Positions 14,621 through 23,884 of a stretch of DNA of 64,000 bases are shown one piece after another; the stretch's first letter is position 1, and every line of letters starts with the position of its first letter. The position numbers and the translations under genes were made by a program. Source of the DNA: Haloferula sp. BvORR071 (GTDB lineage Bacteria; Verrucomicrobiota; Verrucomicrobiia; Verrucomicrobiales; Akkermansiaceae). The notes under the pieces are model-generated. The model was not told the origin of the DNA and made no database searches. It was given only the letters and a program-made list of their open reading frames with translations. The stretch is from contig NZ_BATP01000003.1 of assembly GCF_000739615.1 (NCBI RefSeq), positions 124,001 to 188,000 of the forward strand, in the 5' to 3' direction.

Positions 14621-17600
14621 TCAGGCGCCCAATTCATCCTCCTGCAAGTCGCGGAAGGAGACGATTTCGAAACGGCGGCCGAAGCGCGCATTGATGGGTG
14701 TAAGGTCGAGCGGTTGCTCGGTGGCGTTGTCGTTCGGATCGGGATCGAGGAGATCCGGCACGCGCTGCACCACAGCCTCACACCAGGCGCGGGCGAGGAG
14801 CTTGCCATTCGCGTCCTTCGCCTCGCCATAGGCGCGGATGGTGAAGGTATCCGAGCGGACCGTGATGAAGGGGCCGAGCGCAGTCAGTAGGTCCGCTTGG
14901 GTCAGCCAGCCCGGGGTGCCGATGCCGGTGTAGGGCTCGGGAATGTTGGCCTGGAAGGGATAGCCGTCGCGGCTGAATCTCTCGACCGTGGCCTGGGAGT
15001 TCAGCTTGGCGCGGTCGATGGCGGCTTGAAGCGCACCTTTGAGGCCGACCTTGCCAGACGAGAGGCGGCGGTTGACGAACTCACCAAGGGATTGGAAGGG
15101 CCCGCGGTCACGGACTTCCTTTACGATCTCGGTGGCCAAGACGCGGATCTCGGCATCGGAGAGTTCGCGGAAGCCGTTCCACAGGTCACCGGGGCTACCT
15201 GCAGGATGACGCAGGCGCGGCACCGGAGTGGAATCGTCCGAATAATAAGGTCCCTTGCCGGTGACATCCAGGGTGCTGCCACGCAGGCTGGACAGCATGG
15301 CCCGCCAAGCGGCCTCGTTCACCGAGTTTACATTGAAAGCACCGTCCACCAGCAGGTGTGCCGCAGCCCAGCGGCAGCCGGCGGGCGAGTTCAAGCGGTT
15401 GAGGATCTGCTCATTGGTCAGGCCACCGCGGTAGAGGAGGTGGCGCGGATTGCGCAGCGGATGGTCCTCCGGGTCTGTCACCCACTCCTTGAGGACATCG
15501 CCGAGACTCTGCTTCACCGGGGCGAGCGGCCGGTCATAAGCCTGCGCCGAACCACGGGTGCCGGGCGGTGATGATGTGGGTTCGGTGCGGGGACCAAGCG
15601 AGGAGAAGAAGAAGCCGTCCCACAGTGCAGCATTCACCAGATAGGAGCTGTCATAGAGCCCGACGCCGTTGGGCTCGATCTTCTCGCCGTTGATCGGCGC
15701 GGTCCTGAGATGGTTGACTACCTTGGAATTGGCGACGAAGCCGGAGGCCCAAGCATTCCCGAACTGCGAACCCGGGGTGAAAGCGGAGTCCGCAAGATCA
15801 GCACCCTGGAAGGCTCCGAGCGAGAGCATGGGCTCGCGTGGGATCTCGAAGAAGGAGAGGTGGTCCCGACCGCTGCCGGAGGTATTGCTCATCCCATAGT
15901 AGGAGCGCTGGCCATCGCCGGTGACCTGAAAGGCGGTGCTGATGAAGTCGGAGACCGCATGCATGGTCGACTCGTAGTGCGGGCCGGCCGCGAAGTTCTG
16001 CGAGCCGGAGAGCATGCCATTCACGTAGCGTTGGCGCGGATTGACGGTATAGACGAGATCGGCCACCTGACCGGCCTCACCGGCGGTGCGATGATAGGTT
16101 TCGAGCAATGCCACCGGCTGCGGCTTGGCCTTTAGAGCGGCGCCGGGATAGGACGGTGATTCAAGCGTCTGCTGGGCGATCTTACCGCTATGGATCTGGA
16201 CTTCAGAGAGCGTCTTGCCGCGGACCAAGTTCTTCATGCGGCCAGCGTCTTCGGCACGGACGAAGTAATGGAAGCCATCGAAGCGGAGATCGATTTTGAC
16301 CTTCACCTGATCGGTCCTGGAGATCTGGCGGGTGATGGGTTCGCCCATGCTAATGTTCATCGGCACGCCGATGCCGCCGCCCAATGCCAGGTCTTCCGCC
16401 GTGACTGCCGGCTTCATGTAGATCGAGGTGCGGTTCTTCTCGTCCGGGAAGCGGTCATAGCGGACCACCGACTTAGAGGAGGGGACGAAGACCCTAACTT
16501 CACCCGGGCCGATCCGGATCGGGGTCTTGAGGCTCTTGGTGCCGTCGCCCGTGAGATTGCAATAGAAGTAAGGTTCCTTTTGCCGGCCTTCACGGGCACC
16601 TGTGGAATCCTTGCCCATGTGATAGGAAAGCGGCACCTGCGGGAGCGCTTGGCCATTCACGCTGAAGGTCTCAAAAATCGGGATGTCCATCCATGGGAAG
16701 ACCACGAAGCCTTCTGATTCCACCGCGACATTGTAGGGATTCCACAGCGTGATCACCGGGGTGAACACGGTATTGAGATAGCCGGAGGAATCCACCGACA
16801 GACAGACGAAGAAGAGGATCCGGTCGAGCACCGGCGCGACCGAAGTCTCACTGCCACGGGTGGCGAGGGGATCACCCCAGTAGCTGCTAGCCTGCGGGCG
16901 GTAAGAGGCGGTGGGGCCGCCGGAGTCGTAGAGATACTTGTAGAGATTGTGGTAGGAACGCAGCGACTGGAAGGTGGGTGCCGAGCCACTTTCGAAGATG
17001 TGATCGTAGGTCACCGAGCGGTAGTTCATGGTGACCTTCACGGGGGTGCCGCCGTTGAGCGGCTGGAAGAGCGGCACTTCGCCCTGAGGGGCATTGCCAC
17101 CGCCGAAGGGATTCACCACCTTGTCCCAGCGCGGCTGCCTGAAACTGTTGTCATCGAGCTCGAAGCCGAGCGAGAGGTCGGTTTTGAGACCACCCTTCAC
17201 CACGTCTGCGAGCACGCCCCGGGCAACTGCCGTGTGCTCGCGGCCGAGTTGGACGACTTTGTTTTTGGCGAGATTGAAGTCCTGATCGAGTACGGCCTGC
17301 TGGATGCCGAGCACGCGGGCAGAGCGCTGGGACCAGCCCTTGCTGGGCTGCAGGGCGAGATCGGAGAGTGCCAGATTCGGGCCGTCCGGTGCTTGAATTG
17401 CGTCGTTGCTGGCGGTTCGCTGCGAATCGTTGCCAAGATTGATCCGGGCCTTGGTGCCTTCCTGGGTCACGGCCCAGGCCATCGAGCTGCTGCCGCCGGT
17501 CTGATCCGCTACCGGAATGCAGGCCGCGCGCATCTCGAAGCCATCGCGCTCCTTTGAAAACAGCCGCGGGTCCCCAGGGGAAAGAGGTCTGCTTGCAAAG

Positions 17601-18055
17601 TCGCGGGTCTTCAGGGCATCCGGATCCGGGCTGGAGGCCAGCCAAGTGCGGAAGCGATCACGCTTCCAAGCATCATAGGCAGGTGCCGCCGAAGTCACAT
17701 TGCTGGTTTGGCTGCCGGCGGCGGAGTTCCAGACGCCGACCAATTGTGGCTGGGCGGAGGTGACGGAAAGCAGAGATGCATCCGCAGTCACCCGGCGGTC
17801 GTCACCGAGTTCGCTTTGCATCTGGCCCAAGGCTAGGGACAGGGCCAAGCGGGCATTTGCCTGAGCGGTGCGGCGGGCTTCGCTCATGCTGGAGCCGCGG
17901 AGCGAAACATTCGCCAAGGAGAGGAGACCTATGGCGAGAACGGACAGGAGCGTCAGCAGCATCAGGACAACCACCAGCGCAAACCCCTTCTTGCCGGCGG
18001 CACGAGCCATCCGGGAGTGTGGGGTTTTGAAGCGGGCCGATCCGGAAGGCGTCAT
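14621..18055 (-). CDS. Verru_Chthon cassette protein A (prepilin-like)
   Basis: A 1144-residue protein matching the Verru_Chthon cassette protein A family (TIGR02600). The N-terminus has a basic leader, KKGFALVVVLMLLTLLSVLAIG, like a type IV prepilin helix but without a canonical Phe-Thr-Leu-x-Glu site, followed by ANARLALSLALGQMQSELGDD, a hallmark of the family. The long remainder is extracellular-looking, rich in Gly, Ser, Asn and Tyr, with no catalytic motif. Family members usually occur with cassette proteins B, C and D; none of those is found here. ATG at 18055 has GGAG upstream; ATG at 18010 (MARAAGKKG) is the alternative. Upstream are the FecR-like gene and sigma factor on the same strand, suggesting shared control. 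Confidence 0.88.
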   Translation of the reverse strand: MTPSGSARFKTPHSRMARAAGKKGFALVVVLMLLTLLSVLAIGLLSLANVSLRGSSMSEARRTAQANARLALSLALGQMQSELGDDRRVTADASLLSVTSAQPQLVGVWNSAAGSQTSNVTSAAPAYDAWKRDRFRTWLASSPDPDALKTRDFASRPLSPGDPRLFSKERDGFEMRAACIPVADQTGGSSSMAWAVTQEGTKARINLGNDSQRTASNDAIQAPDGPNLALSDLALQPSKGWSQRSARVLGIQQAVLDQDFNLAKNKVVQLGREHTAVARGVLADVVKGGLKTDLSLGFELDDNSFRQPRWDKVVNPFGGGNAPQGEVPLFQPLNGGTPVKVTMNYRSVTYDHIFESGSAPTFQSLRSYHNLYKYLYDSGGPTASYRPQASSYWGDPLATRGSETSVAPVLDRILFFVCLSVDSSGYLNTVFTPVITLWNPYNVAVESEGFVVFPWMDIPIFETFSVNGQALPQVPLSYHMGKDSTGAREGRQKEPYFYCNLTGDGTKSLKTPIRIGPGEVRVFVPSSKSVVRYDRFPDEKNRTSIYMKPAVTAEDLALGGGIGVPMNISMGEPITRQISRTDQVKVKIDLRFDGFHYFVRAEDAGRMKNLVRGKTLSEVQIHSGKIAQQTLESPSYPGAALKAKPQPVALLETYHRTAGEAGQVADLVYTVNPRQRYVNGMLSGSQNFAAGPHYESTMHAVSDFISTAFQVTGDGQRSYYGMSNTSGSGRDHLSFFEIPREPMLSLGAFQGADLADSAFTPGSQFGNAWASGFVANSKVVNHLRTAPINGEKIEPNGVGLYDSSYLVNAALWDGFFFSSLGPRTEPTSSPPGTRGSAQAYDRPLAPVKQSLGDVLKEWVTDPEDHPLRNPRHLLYRGGLTNEQILNRLNSPAGCRWAAAHLLVDGAFNVNSVNEAAWRAMLSSLRGSTLDVTGKGPYYSDDSTPVPRLRHPAGSPGDLWNGFRELSDAEIRVLATEIVKEVRDRGPFQSLGEFVNRRLSSGKVGLKGALQAAIDRAKLNSQATVERFSRDGYPFQANIPEPYTGIGTPGWLTQADLLTALGPFITVRSDTFTIRAYGEAKDANGKLLARAWCEAVVQRVPDLLDPDPNDNATEQPLDLTPINARFGRRFEIVSFRDLQEDELGA

Positions 18056-18236
18056 GGGTTTTGTACCTGCTCCGTAATCACGCAGATTGTGGGCCGATCG
18101 CTAAGTGGTAGGCCCTTTTCCTGTGGTCTTCAATCTCATTTTCGCAGAGGAATAGATGAATATGCTCAATGATCCCTAGGGGTTGAGCTTTGATACGGAA
18201 TTACCCGTGGCGCGATTGCGCAGGAATTCGCCAAAA

Positions 18237-19706
18237 TTAGCGATTCGACGAGTTTCCCCCGTCTTGCTGATACGTAAGCATCCGTACCTTGAGGTCATCC
18301 AAGGAAACGTCGCCGCCGCCATCGTTCGAAACCACGAGAGAGTCGAGCGAATGACCGGATCCCACCTGGAAGGGAGTGTCGATGAGTTCGCCCTTGGTGT
18401 CGGTCCCTTTGTAAAGGCTTACCAAGCCAGTCCCGCTGTCGTAGCTGAGGGTGATGTCAGCCTCCGACAGGGCGGAGACCCGGGTGCCGATCGAGTACTT
18501 CGTGGGATCGTTCTCAGGTTTGATCTCGTCCTTGATCTGCCAGTGGTGGTCGCGGGATTTGCGGGCCACCAAGCTGAAGGCGGGGCCTGCATTGCCGCTG
18601 CGAATAAAGGTGATGCGCTCTGCAGCATCGGGGAAGGCTGCCTTGTCCCAGATATTCGCGGGGCCGCGGGTGGAGAAGGTGACGATGTAAACCTTGCGGT
18701 CGGTAGTCTGCCCGCCCTTGAAGCGGGCGAGCAGAGAGCGCGGGCCCTTCGAAGTATCGAGCCTGCCGCCGGTGATGGTAGAGGGGTTGATCTCCATCTG
18801 GGTGACCCAAGGCAGACCGATGTCCGGCATCTTGCCGTCGATCTTGGTGCCGTCCGCTTCGTTGAAGTCGTCGTCGAAGATGGTGACATCGCGCGGCAGG
18901 CTCTCGGCGAAGCGACCGCGGGTGCCCAAGCCACCTTGGATCGCGCCCTTGCCGGTCCAGCGGGCCATCTCGCCGGCGCGGATCTCGTGTTCCACCTTGC
19001 CGTCTGCCTCCCGGACAATCCCCACGGTGCCGTCGATCACGTGGACTTCCACCTGCTTGGTGCTGCTCACATTGACGCCGAACTGGGTGCCGATGTCGCG
19101 GAGAGTGCCGCCACCTGGGGTCAAGACCTCGAAGCCTTTGCCGCCGGGCTGGATAGCGAGGAAAGCGCTGCCTTCCTGGAGATCCAGTTTGCCCTTTTTA
19201 GCCGGTAGGCGGAAGCGTGCGGGAGCCTCGACGACAACCTTCACGTGAGTGCCGATGTCCATAGACAGCAGGCCGTTCGTGACCACGACTTCCTGATCCT
19301 TCTCGAGGGTGGTATCGGTATCGATGGGCTGTCTGACGCCGGCGATGGTGTAGATGCACTCCTTGGAGGCGCTCAGGGTCGCGGCGGAGGGTTGGCCGCG
19401 GAAGAGGTAGGTGCCGCCCAAGGTCAGCAGTACGCAGGCGGCTGCGGCCCAGAAGGCGATTCTGATCACCTTGTGCTTCGAGCGCCGGACCACCCAATGA
19501 TCCTCCATGGTCTTGGCCTGGACCGAAATGTGAGTGGGCACTTCGTAGCGCTCCGAGAGCATCAGATCGACGCCGATAAGATCGTAGTATTCAGCGCGGA
19601 TCTCTGGATTGACCCGCATCGCGCCTTGTAGCCGCGCAAAATCCTCACGGCTGATCGAGCCATCGATCAGGCGATTGAGGAGGCGGTTGACATCGTGTTC
19701 TTCCAT
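18237..19706 (-). CDS. FecR-like transmembrane protein with C-terminal beta-sandwich
   Basis: A 489-residue single-pass membrane protein. Residues 1-80 are cytoplasmic and start with a helical segment (NRLLNRLIDGSISREDFARLQGAM) like those that contact the partner sigma factor. A membrane helix (IAFWAAAACVLLTLGGTYLF) follows near residues 83-102, then a periplasmic FecR domain (VVVEAPARFRL, EGSAFLAI, GFEVLTPGG, DIGTQFGVNV, VEVHVIDGTVGI). The C-terminal half resembles a LamG/concanavalin-like beta-sandwich that could bind glycans. In this arrangement, well known in Verrucomicrobia and Planctomycetes, the protein would pass an outside signal to the sigma factor encoded 4 bases upstream. Start ATG is set by that tight spacing. 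Confidence 0.85.
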   Translation of the reverse strand: MEEHDVNRLLNRLIDGSISREDFARLQGAMRVNPEIRAEYYDLIGVDLMLSERYEVPTHISVQAKTMEDHWVVRRSKHKVIRIAFWAAAACVLLTLGGTYLFRGQPSAATLSASKECIYTIAGVRQPIDTDTTLEKDQEVVVTNGLLSMDIGTHVKVVVEAPARFRLPAKKGKLDLQEGSAFLAIQPGGKGFEVLTPGGGTLRDIGTQFGVNVSSTKQVEVHVIDGTVGIVREADGKVEHEIRAGEMARWTGKGAIQGGLGTRGRFAESLPRDVTIFDDDFNEADGTKIDGKMPDIGLPWVTQMEINPSTITGGRLDTSKGPRSLLARFKGGQTTDRKVYIVTFSTRGPANIWDKAAFPDAAERITFIRSGNAGPAFSLVARKSRDHHWQIKDEIKPENDPTKYSIGTRVSALSEADITLSYDSGTGLVSLYKGTDTKGELIDTPFQVGSGHSLDSLVVSNDGGGDVSLDDLKVRMLTYQQDGGNSSNR

Positions 19707-19710
19707 TAGC

Positions 19711-20244
19711 TCAGGATTCGCGAGGGGAGAGTTGGCCGCGGATGCAGCGGCGGAGATTGCCGCGAAGCTGGAATAATCGGGCCTTGAGGGTGCCGACGCT
19801 GCGCTCGGTGGCGCGGGCGAGGGCTTCGAGGGATCCGCCGGACCAGTAGTGGTGGCGGATCAATTCGTCGTCTTTGGGGGTGAGTTTCTTGAGACACTCG
19901 GTCAAAGCGAGGCGCCTTTCGGGTAGTTCGTCGATGACCGAGGGCATCTCGGAGGCGAAGCACTCGATCAGATCCGCATCGAAGCAGACCGAGCGGTCCT
20001 TCTTCTTGCGGCGGAGGTAAGTCATCACCTCAAGCTGGGCGATGCGGAAGGCCCAGTTCTTGAAGCTGCTGCCGGGCCGGAATTTCTCGCGCTTGCGCCA
20101 GAGGATCATATTCACGGCCTGGCGGATATCGGCGGCCGCGTGCGGGTCCCCGCAGAGCGCTCGAATAAAATAGAACAGGTCGCCCTGACACTGGGTCAGC
20201 TCCTGAACGAAGTCTTCGAGGTTGTCCTTCTTTTTGCGGTCCAT
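19711..20244 (-). CDS. Sigma-70 family factor, Rhodopirellula/Verrucomicrobium type
   Basis: A 177-residue ECF-like sigma factor. Region 2 lies at about residues 12-80 (FYFIRALCGDPHAAADIRQ, ILWRKREKF, FKNWAFRIAQLEVMTYLRRKKKD) and region 4 at about 110-170 (LTPKDDELIRHHYWSGGSLEALA, VGTLKARLFQLRGNLRRCI), with the helix-turn-helix for -35 recognition. It fits the group described as TIGR02989. The start at 20244 (MDRKKKDNLEDFV) is preferred to 20304 because the extra 20 residues are proline-rich and unlike the family. It is followed 4 bases later by the FecR-like gene, its likely regulator, and then by the Verru_Chthon genes that it may control. Palindromes upstream may be control sites. Confidence 0.88.
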   Translation of the reverse strand: MDRKKKDNLEDFVQELTQCQGDLFYFIRALCGDPHAAADIRQAVNMILWRKREKFRPGSSFKNWAFRIAQLEVMTYLRRKKKDRSVCFDADLIECFASEMPSVIDELPERRLALTECLKKLTPKDDELIRHHYWSGGSLEALARATERSVGTLKARLFQLRGNLRRCIRGQLSPRES

Positions 20245-20263
20245 GGGCAGCGAGAACGCTAAT

Positions 20264-20342
20264 TCACGTGAGGGAGGCCATGCCCGGTTTAGCGGAATGA
20301 CCATAAATTCAAGGATTCACGGGAATTCGGCATAACCGTGAA
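20264..20342. promoter_or_regulatory. Palindromes upstream of the sigma factor gene
   Basis: The leader of the sigma gene holds an 8-base perfect palindrome TCACGTGA (20264-20271), 20 bases before the start codon, and an inverted repeat TTCACGG (20316-20322)/CCGTGAA (20336-20342). The shared core CACG suggests a repeated binding site, possibly for autoregulation. No -35/-10 pair was clear. Confidence 0.3.
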
Positions 20343-20450
20343 ATTACGAAGGGAAGCGGGGGAAATGCGCGAACGCGTGTCGATTTAACCCGAGTGGATC
20401 CGCCCCCGGCCAGCCCCGATTTTGCATAGGGATGTTGTAGGGGAAGGGGG

Positions 20451-20912
20451 ATGCCGCGCTTTTTCGAATTGACGCTGCGTCCGCGAGGAAAGATCCACAC
20501 GGGCGTCTTGAACCGCTTCGTGCGCATTGCCGTCGCCGTCCTTGGCTGCCTGCATCTCTGCGGCGGCCAGTGGGGGGCGTTGCAGGTGGTGGCGTGGACG
20601 AAGATGATCGTCGACTACTCGGCGCAGGATGGCTTGGCCGAAGGCGCTGCAAAGACCTTCGACGGGGCGCACCCCTGCTGCATGTGCAAGGCGATCGCCG
20701 AGGGCAAGAAACAGGAGAGCAAGGAGCAGAATAGCAAAGCACCCCTCGCGGCGCAGAATCTGGCGCTGAAGGAGTGTGTGCTCGGCAAGCCGATCGTGGT
20801 GCCTCCGCCTGTGACTTGCGAAGCGACGGTGGTGGTCCTGCCTGACTTCGCGAGTAACGGAGCATGGGTTGGCTATCGTCCGCCAGTGCCACCGCCACGA
20901 CTGGCCGCCTGA
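20451..20912 (+). CDS. Membrane-anchored protein with a HPCCMCK cysteine motif
   Basis: A 153-residue protein with a purine-rich ribosome site (GGGGAAGGGGG) right before ATG 20451. After a basic start comes one hydrophobic segment (FVRIAVAVLGCLHLCGG, about residues 23-39) and then VAWTKMIVDYSAQDG, a segment leading to the motif DGAHPCCMCKAIAEGKK (about residues 71-87). The rest is charged, then Pro-rich at the C-terminus. The His-Pro-Cys-Cys-x-Cys group could hold a metal or heme, or form disulphides. I recall similar short proteins in other Verrucomicrobia but know of no assigned function. It is the first gene of a plus-strand group with a di-heme protein and a His-rich barrel, which is the main hint at metal or redox biology. 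Confidence 0.7.
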   Translation: MPRFFELTLRPRGKIHTGVLNRFVRIAVAVLGCLHLCGGQWGALQVVAWTKMIVDYSAQDGLAEGAAKTFDGAHPCCMCKAIAEGKKQESKEQNSKAPLAAQNLALKECVLGKPIVVPPPVTCEATVVVLPDFASNGAWVGYRPPVPPPRLAA

Positions 20913-21240
20913 TCCATCCCGAACTTCCGGTGGATTGATTGCCGCGGGAGGACTGTCGTCGGGTTGACTCATGCCTAGCTGTGGGCGGCACACCTGTGCC
21001 GGGCCGGAGCGAGGCGAGGATGCCGAGGTGGTGCCGAGCCGTTCATCGATAGCTATCTACTGGAATCATCGTGGCCCGATTCAAGCCGCCTGCATGAAGG
21101 GCGAGTTTGTTTGTCTGCACGGCTGATCATGGCTGAGGCGGAAGGCTGACGAGGGGATGGCGTGCCTTGCTTCGTTCGCTCCGCGGATGCGTGTGCCTCC
21201 GTGGGTCCTGTTAGGCCCCTGACTGCGAATTCCTTCGCCG
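20913..21240 (+). other. Intergenic stretch, nothing recognised
   Basis: About 330 bases between the Cys-motif protein and the di-heme propeller gene. No convincing gene, hairpin terminator or promoter was seen; the small open frame starting at 21162 overlaps the next gene's signal peptide in another frame and reads as chance. Confidence 0.4.
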
Positions 21241-23853
21241 ATGCTTTTTCGTATTCCTGTCTTCGCCGCGATCCTTCTCGCGGCTGTCGCGCCGCTGCGT
21301 GCTCAATTCGAGGCCCGCCAAGTGCATCCCGTGGCGCTAACCCCGGATGGGACGCGCTTGCTGGCGATTAATTCGCCGGAGGCCGCGCTTTCAGTCTTCG
21401 ATATCTCGAACCCTGCGCGGAGTGCGCCCTTGTTGATCGATGAGATCGGCACCGGGCTGGAGCCGGTCTCGGTGCGTGCCCGCGGCAATGACGAGGCGTG
21501 GGTGGTCAACGAGCTTTCGGATTCGGTCTCGGTGATCTCGCTGAGCGAGCGGCGGGTGCTTGCAACGCTGGCCGTCCCGGATGAGCCGGCGGATGTGGTG
21601 TTTGCAGCAGGGAAGGCTTTCGTGTCCTGTGCACGGAATTCGCAGCTGCGGGTCTTCGATGCGGTGACTCGTGCGAGCCTGGGGTCGATTCCTCTGAACG
21701 GGGTGTATCCGCGGGCGCTCGTGGCAAGTGCGGATGGTAGCAAGGTCTATGTTGCGTTCCTGCTCTCGGGGAATGGGACGACGATCCTGCCGAGGAGCGA
21801 GGCACCGGCGCAGCCCGCGCCGTCTAACAGCAGCTTGCCCGCTGCGCCGCAGACGGCTTTGATCGTGGCGGCGAGCGATCCGCGGATTCATCATCAGGTG
21901 CTGGATCGCGACGTGGCGGAGATCGATTGCGCAACGCTGAGCGTGAGCCGCTATCTGGGTGGGACTGGCACTCATCCCTTCGATCTCGCGTTGCATCCGG
22001 GGACCGGGGATCTGTGGATTGCGAATTCGGAGTCGCTGAACTTGGTGCGCTTCGAACCGCAACTGCGAGGGAACTTCGTAAGGCATCGCTTGACCAAGCT
22101 GCCGCTGCTGGGAACCCCGGTTGCTTATGATCTCAATCCGACGGTCAACTACAGCATGCTGCCGAATGAGGCGGCGAAGGCCGTAGCGCTAGCGCAGCCA
22201 ACTGGACTGATCTTCACTGGCGATGGCTCGCGTGCATGGGTGGCGGCGTTCAATTCGGACCGGGTTGCCGAGGTGAATGCGGCGGATGGGGGTGTGCTGA
22301 ACCGGGTGGATCTGAGGACGGGCGGGGGAGGCTCCGCTGCGATGCGGGGACCAAGAGGGCTAGTGCTATCCGCTGACGGGGCGCGGCTGTTTGTGCTGAA
22401 CAAGCTATCTAACAGCCTGACCGTGGTCGATGCCGCGACGCGGGCGATCTTGTCCGAGATTCCGGTGGGGAGTTTCGATCCGACATCCGCTGCGGTGCGG
22501 GCCGGGCGCGGCTTCCTTTTCGATGCGCGGCTTTCTGGCAATGGCACGAACTCTTGTGCGAGCTGCCATCTTGATGCCGACCGCGATGGACTGGCGTGGG
22601 ATCTCGGGGATCCGGGTGGTGCCATGGTGATGGTGCAGGGCGCGAATCTCTCTGCCCACAATACGCAGCTCCGCAACCGCAGCCTGCACCCGATGAAGGG
22701 GCCGATGGTCACGCAAACGCTGCGCGGGATGGTGGGGAATATTAGCGGGGTGACGATTCCCGCTGCGGCGGTGACGCCGAAGTTCCACTGGCGCGGCGAC
22801 AAGCCATCGATCCAGAGTTTCAATCCGACCTTCAGCAATCTGATGGGTGGCAGCCAGCTTCCGGCGGCGGACATGGATGCCTTGGCAGCGTATTTGATGA
22901 CGATCCCGCATCATCCGAATCCGAACCGGAATCCGGATCGCAGCTTGCCGACTTCCTTTCACGGCGGGAATGCGGTGTTTGGCCGCGATCTCTTCAACGA
23001 CCACTTGGTAAGCCATTGTGTGGTCTGCCATCCGTTGCCGGCGGGAACGGACAACAATATCGACCTGCGCCGCGAGGTGGATGGCACGCAGGAGATGAAG
23101 AACCCACCGCTGCGCACGGTCTATCAGCGCGCGGAGCTCTACGATCCGGCTGCGGGCGCGACATCGCTTTCGGGCTTCGGGCTGGGCTCGGACGGCACGG
23201 GGCACGAACTGCCGCGGATCCACTTCTATCAGCTCGACACGATCGATTCCGAGTCGGACCTCGCGAACCTGACCGCCTTTGTGTTGTGTTTCGACACGGG
23301 GACCGCACCGGCGGTGGGCCGCAGTGTGACGGTGGATCTGGTGAGCCGGAATTCGGCGACGGCGCTGGCGGAGATCGCGCTGCTAGAATCCCAGGCGGGA
23401 ACGAATTGTGATCTGGTGGTGCAGGGAAGGTCGGCGGTGGACGGCCATCGTTTCCGCTTCAACCCGGGGAGCCAGAAGTATGAGGCGGATCGCAGTTCGA
23501 TTCCTCCGCTTACCCGGGCCCAGACGCTCGACCTCTTGGTTGCTGGCGAGTCCTTCACCTTCCTCGGCGTGTCTCTGGGAGATGGCTCGCGGATGGGTGG
23601 AGACCGCGATGGCGATGGTATCCGCGACGCAGACGAGCTGGAGCCGGTGCCTTTGATCCAAGTGAGTGCGAGCGACAGCGCCTTCCTTTGGCCAGCAGCG
23701 GCAAGGGACTGGACGCCTGAGTCTTCCTCCGTGTTGCCGGGGTCATGGCTGCCGCTGAACGCGGTGCCGGTTACCGAGGGTCCCTTCCTGCGCATCAATC
23801 CGAGTCCGGTGAGTGGCGGCAGCCAGTTCTTCCGCCTGCGCCGCACCTGGTGA
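21241..23853 (+). CDS. Secreted beta-propeller di-heme cytochrome
   Basis: An 870-residue exported protein. A signal peptide (MLFRIPVFAAILLAAVAPLRA) precedes a YVTN/NHL-type beta-propeller over about residues 25-410, with repeated motifs such as VSVISLSERRVLATL, LRVFDAVTRASLGSI and LTVVDAATRAILSEI. Two c-type heme sites follow: CASCH near residue 437 and CVVCH near residue 596, each within a cytochrome-c peroxidase-like or di-heme region with downstream Met residues. A calcium-type loop DRDGDGIRDADELE leads into an 80-residue C-terminal tail ending QFFRLRR. Such proteins carry electrons or oxidise small molecules in the periplasm; the substrate is not clear. The PEP-CTERM and histidine-rich barrel genes follow directly on the same strand. 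Confidence 0.82.
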   Translation: MLFRIPVFAAILLAAVAPLRAQFEARQVHPVALTPDGTRLLAINSPEAALSVFDISNPARSAPLLIDEIGTGLEPVSVRARGNDEAWVVNELSDSVSVISLSERRVLATLAVPDEPADVVFAAGKAFVSCARNSQLRVFDAVTRASLGSIPLNGVYPRALVASADGSKVYVAFLLSGNGTTILPRSEAPAQPAPSNSSLPAAPQTALIVAASDPRIHHQVLDRDVAEIDCATLSVSRYLGGTGTHPFDLALHPGTGDLWIANSESLNLVRFEPQLRGNFVRHRLTKLPLLGTPVAYDLNPTVNYSMLPNEAAKAVALAQPTGLIFTGDGSRAWVAAFNSDRVAEVNAADGGVLNRVDLRTGGGGSAAMRGPRGLVLSADGARLFVLNKLSNSLTVVDAATRAILSEIPVGSFDPTSAAVRAGRGFLFDARLSGNGTNSCASCHLDADRDGLAWDLGDPGGAMVMVQGANLSAHNTQLRNRSLHPMKGPMVTQTLRGMVGNISGVTIPAAAVTPKFHWRGDKPSIQSFNPTFSNLMGGSQLPAADMDALAAYLMTIPHHPNPNRNPDRSLPTSFHGGNAVFGRDLFNDHLVSHCVVCHPLPAGTDNNIDLRREVDGTQEMKNPPLRTVYQRAELYDPAAGATSLSGFGLGSDGTGHELPRIHFYQLDTIDSESDLANLTAFVLCFDTGTAPAVGRSVTVDLVSRNSATALAEIALLESQAGTNCDLVVQGRSAVDGHRFRFNPGSQKYEADRSSIPPLTRAQTLDLLVAGESFTFLGVSLGDGSRMGGDRDGDGIRDADELEPVPLIQVSASDSAFLWPAAARDWTPESSSVLPGSWLPLNAVPVTEGPFLRINPSPVSGGSQFFRLRRTW

Positions 23854-23884
23854 GCTCTTTTTCCTAACTGAATCGATACATACC

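Noticed and set aside
21162-21371. A short plus-strand frame before the di-heme gene
   Set aside because: It overlaps the di-heme protein's signal-peptide region in another frame and has no protein-like features.
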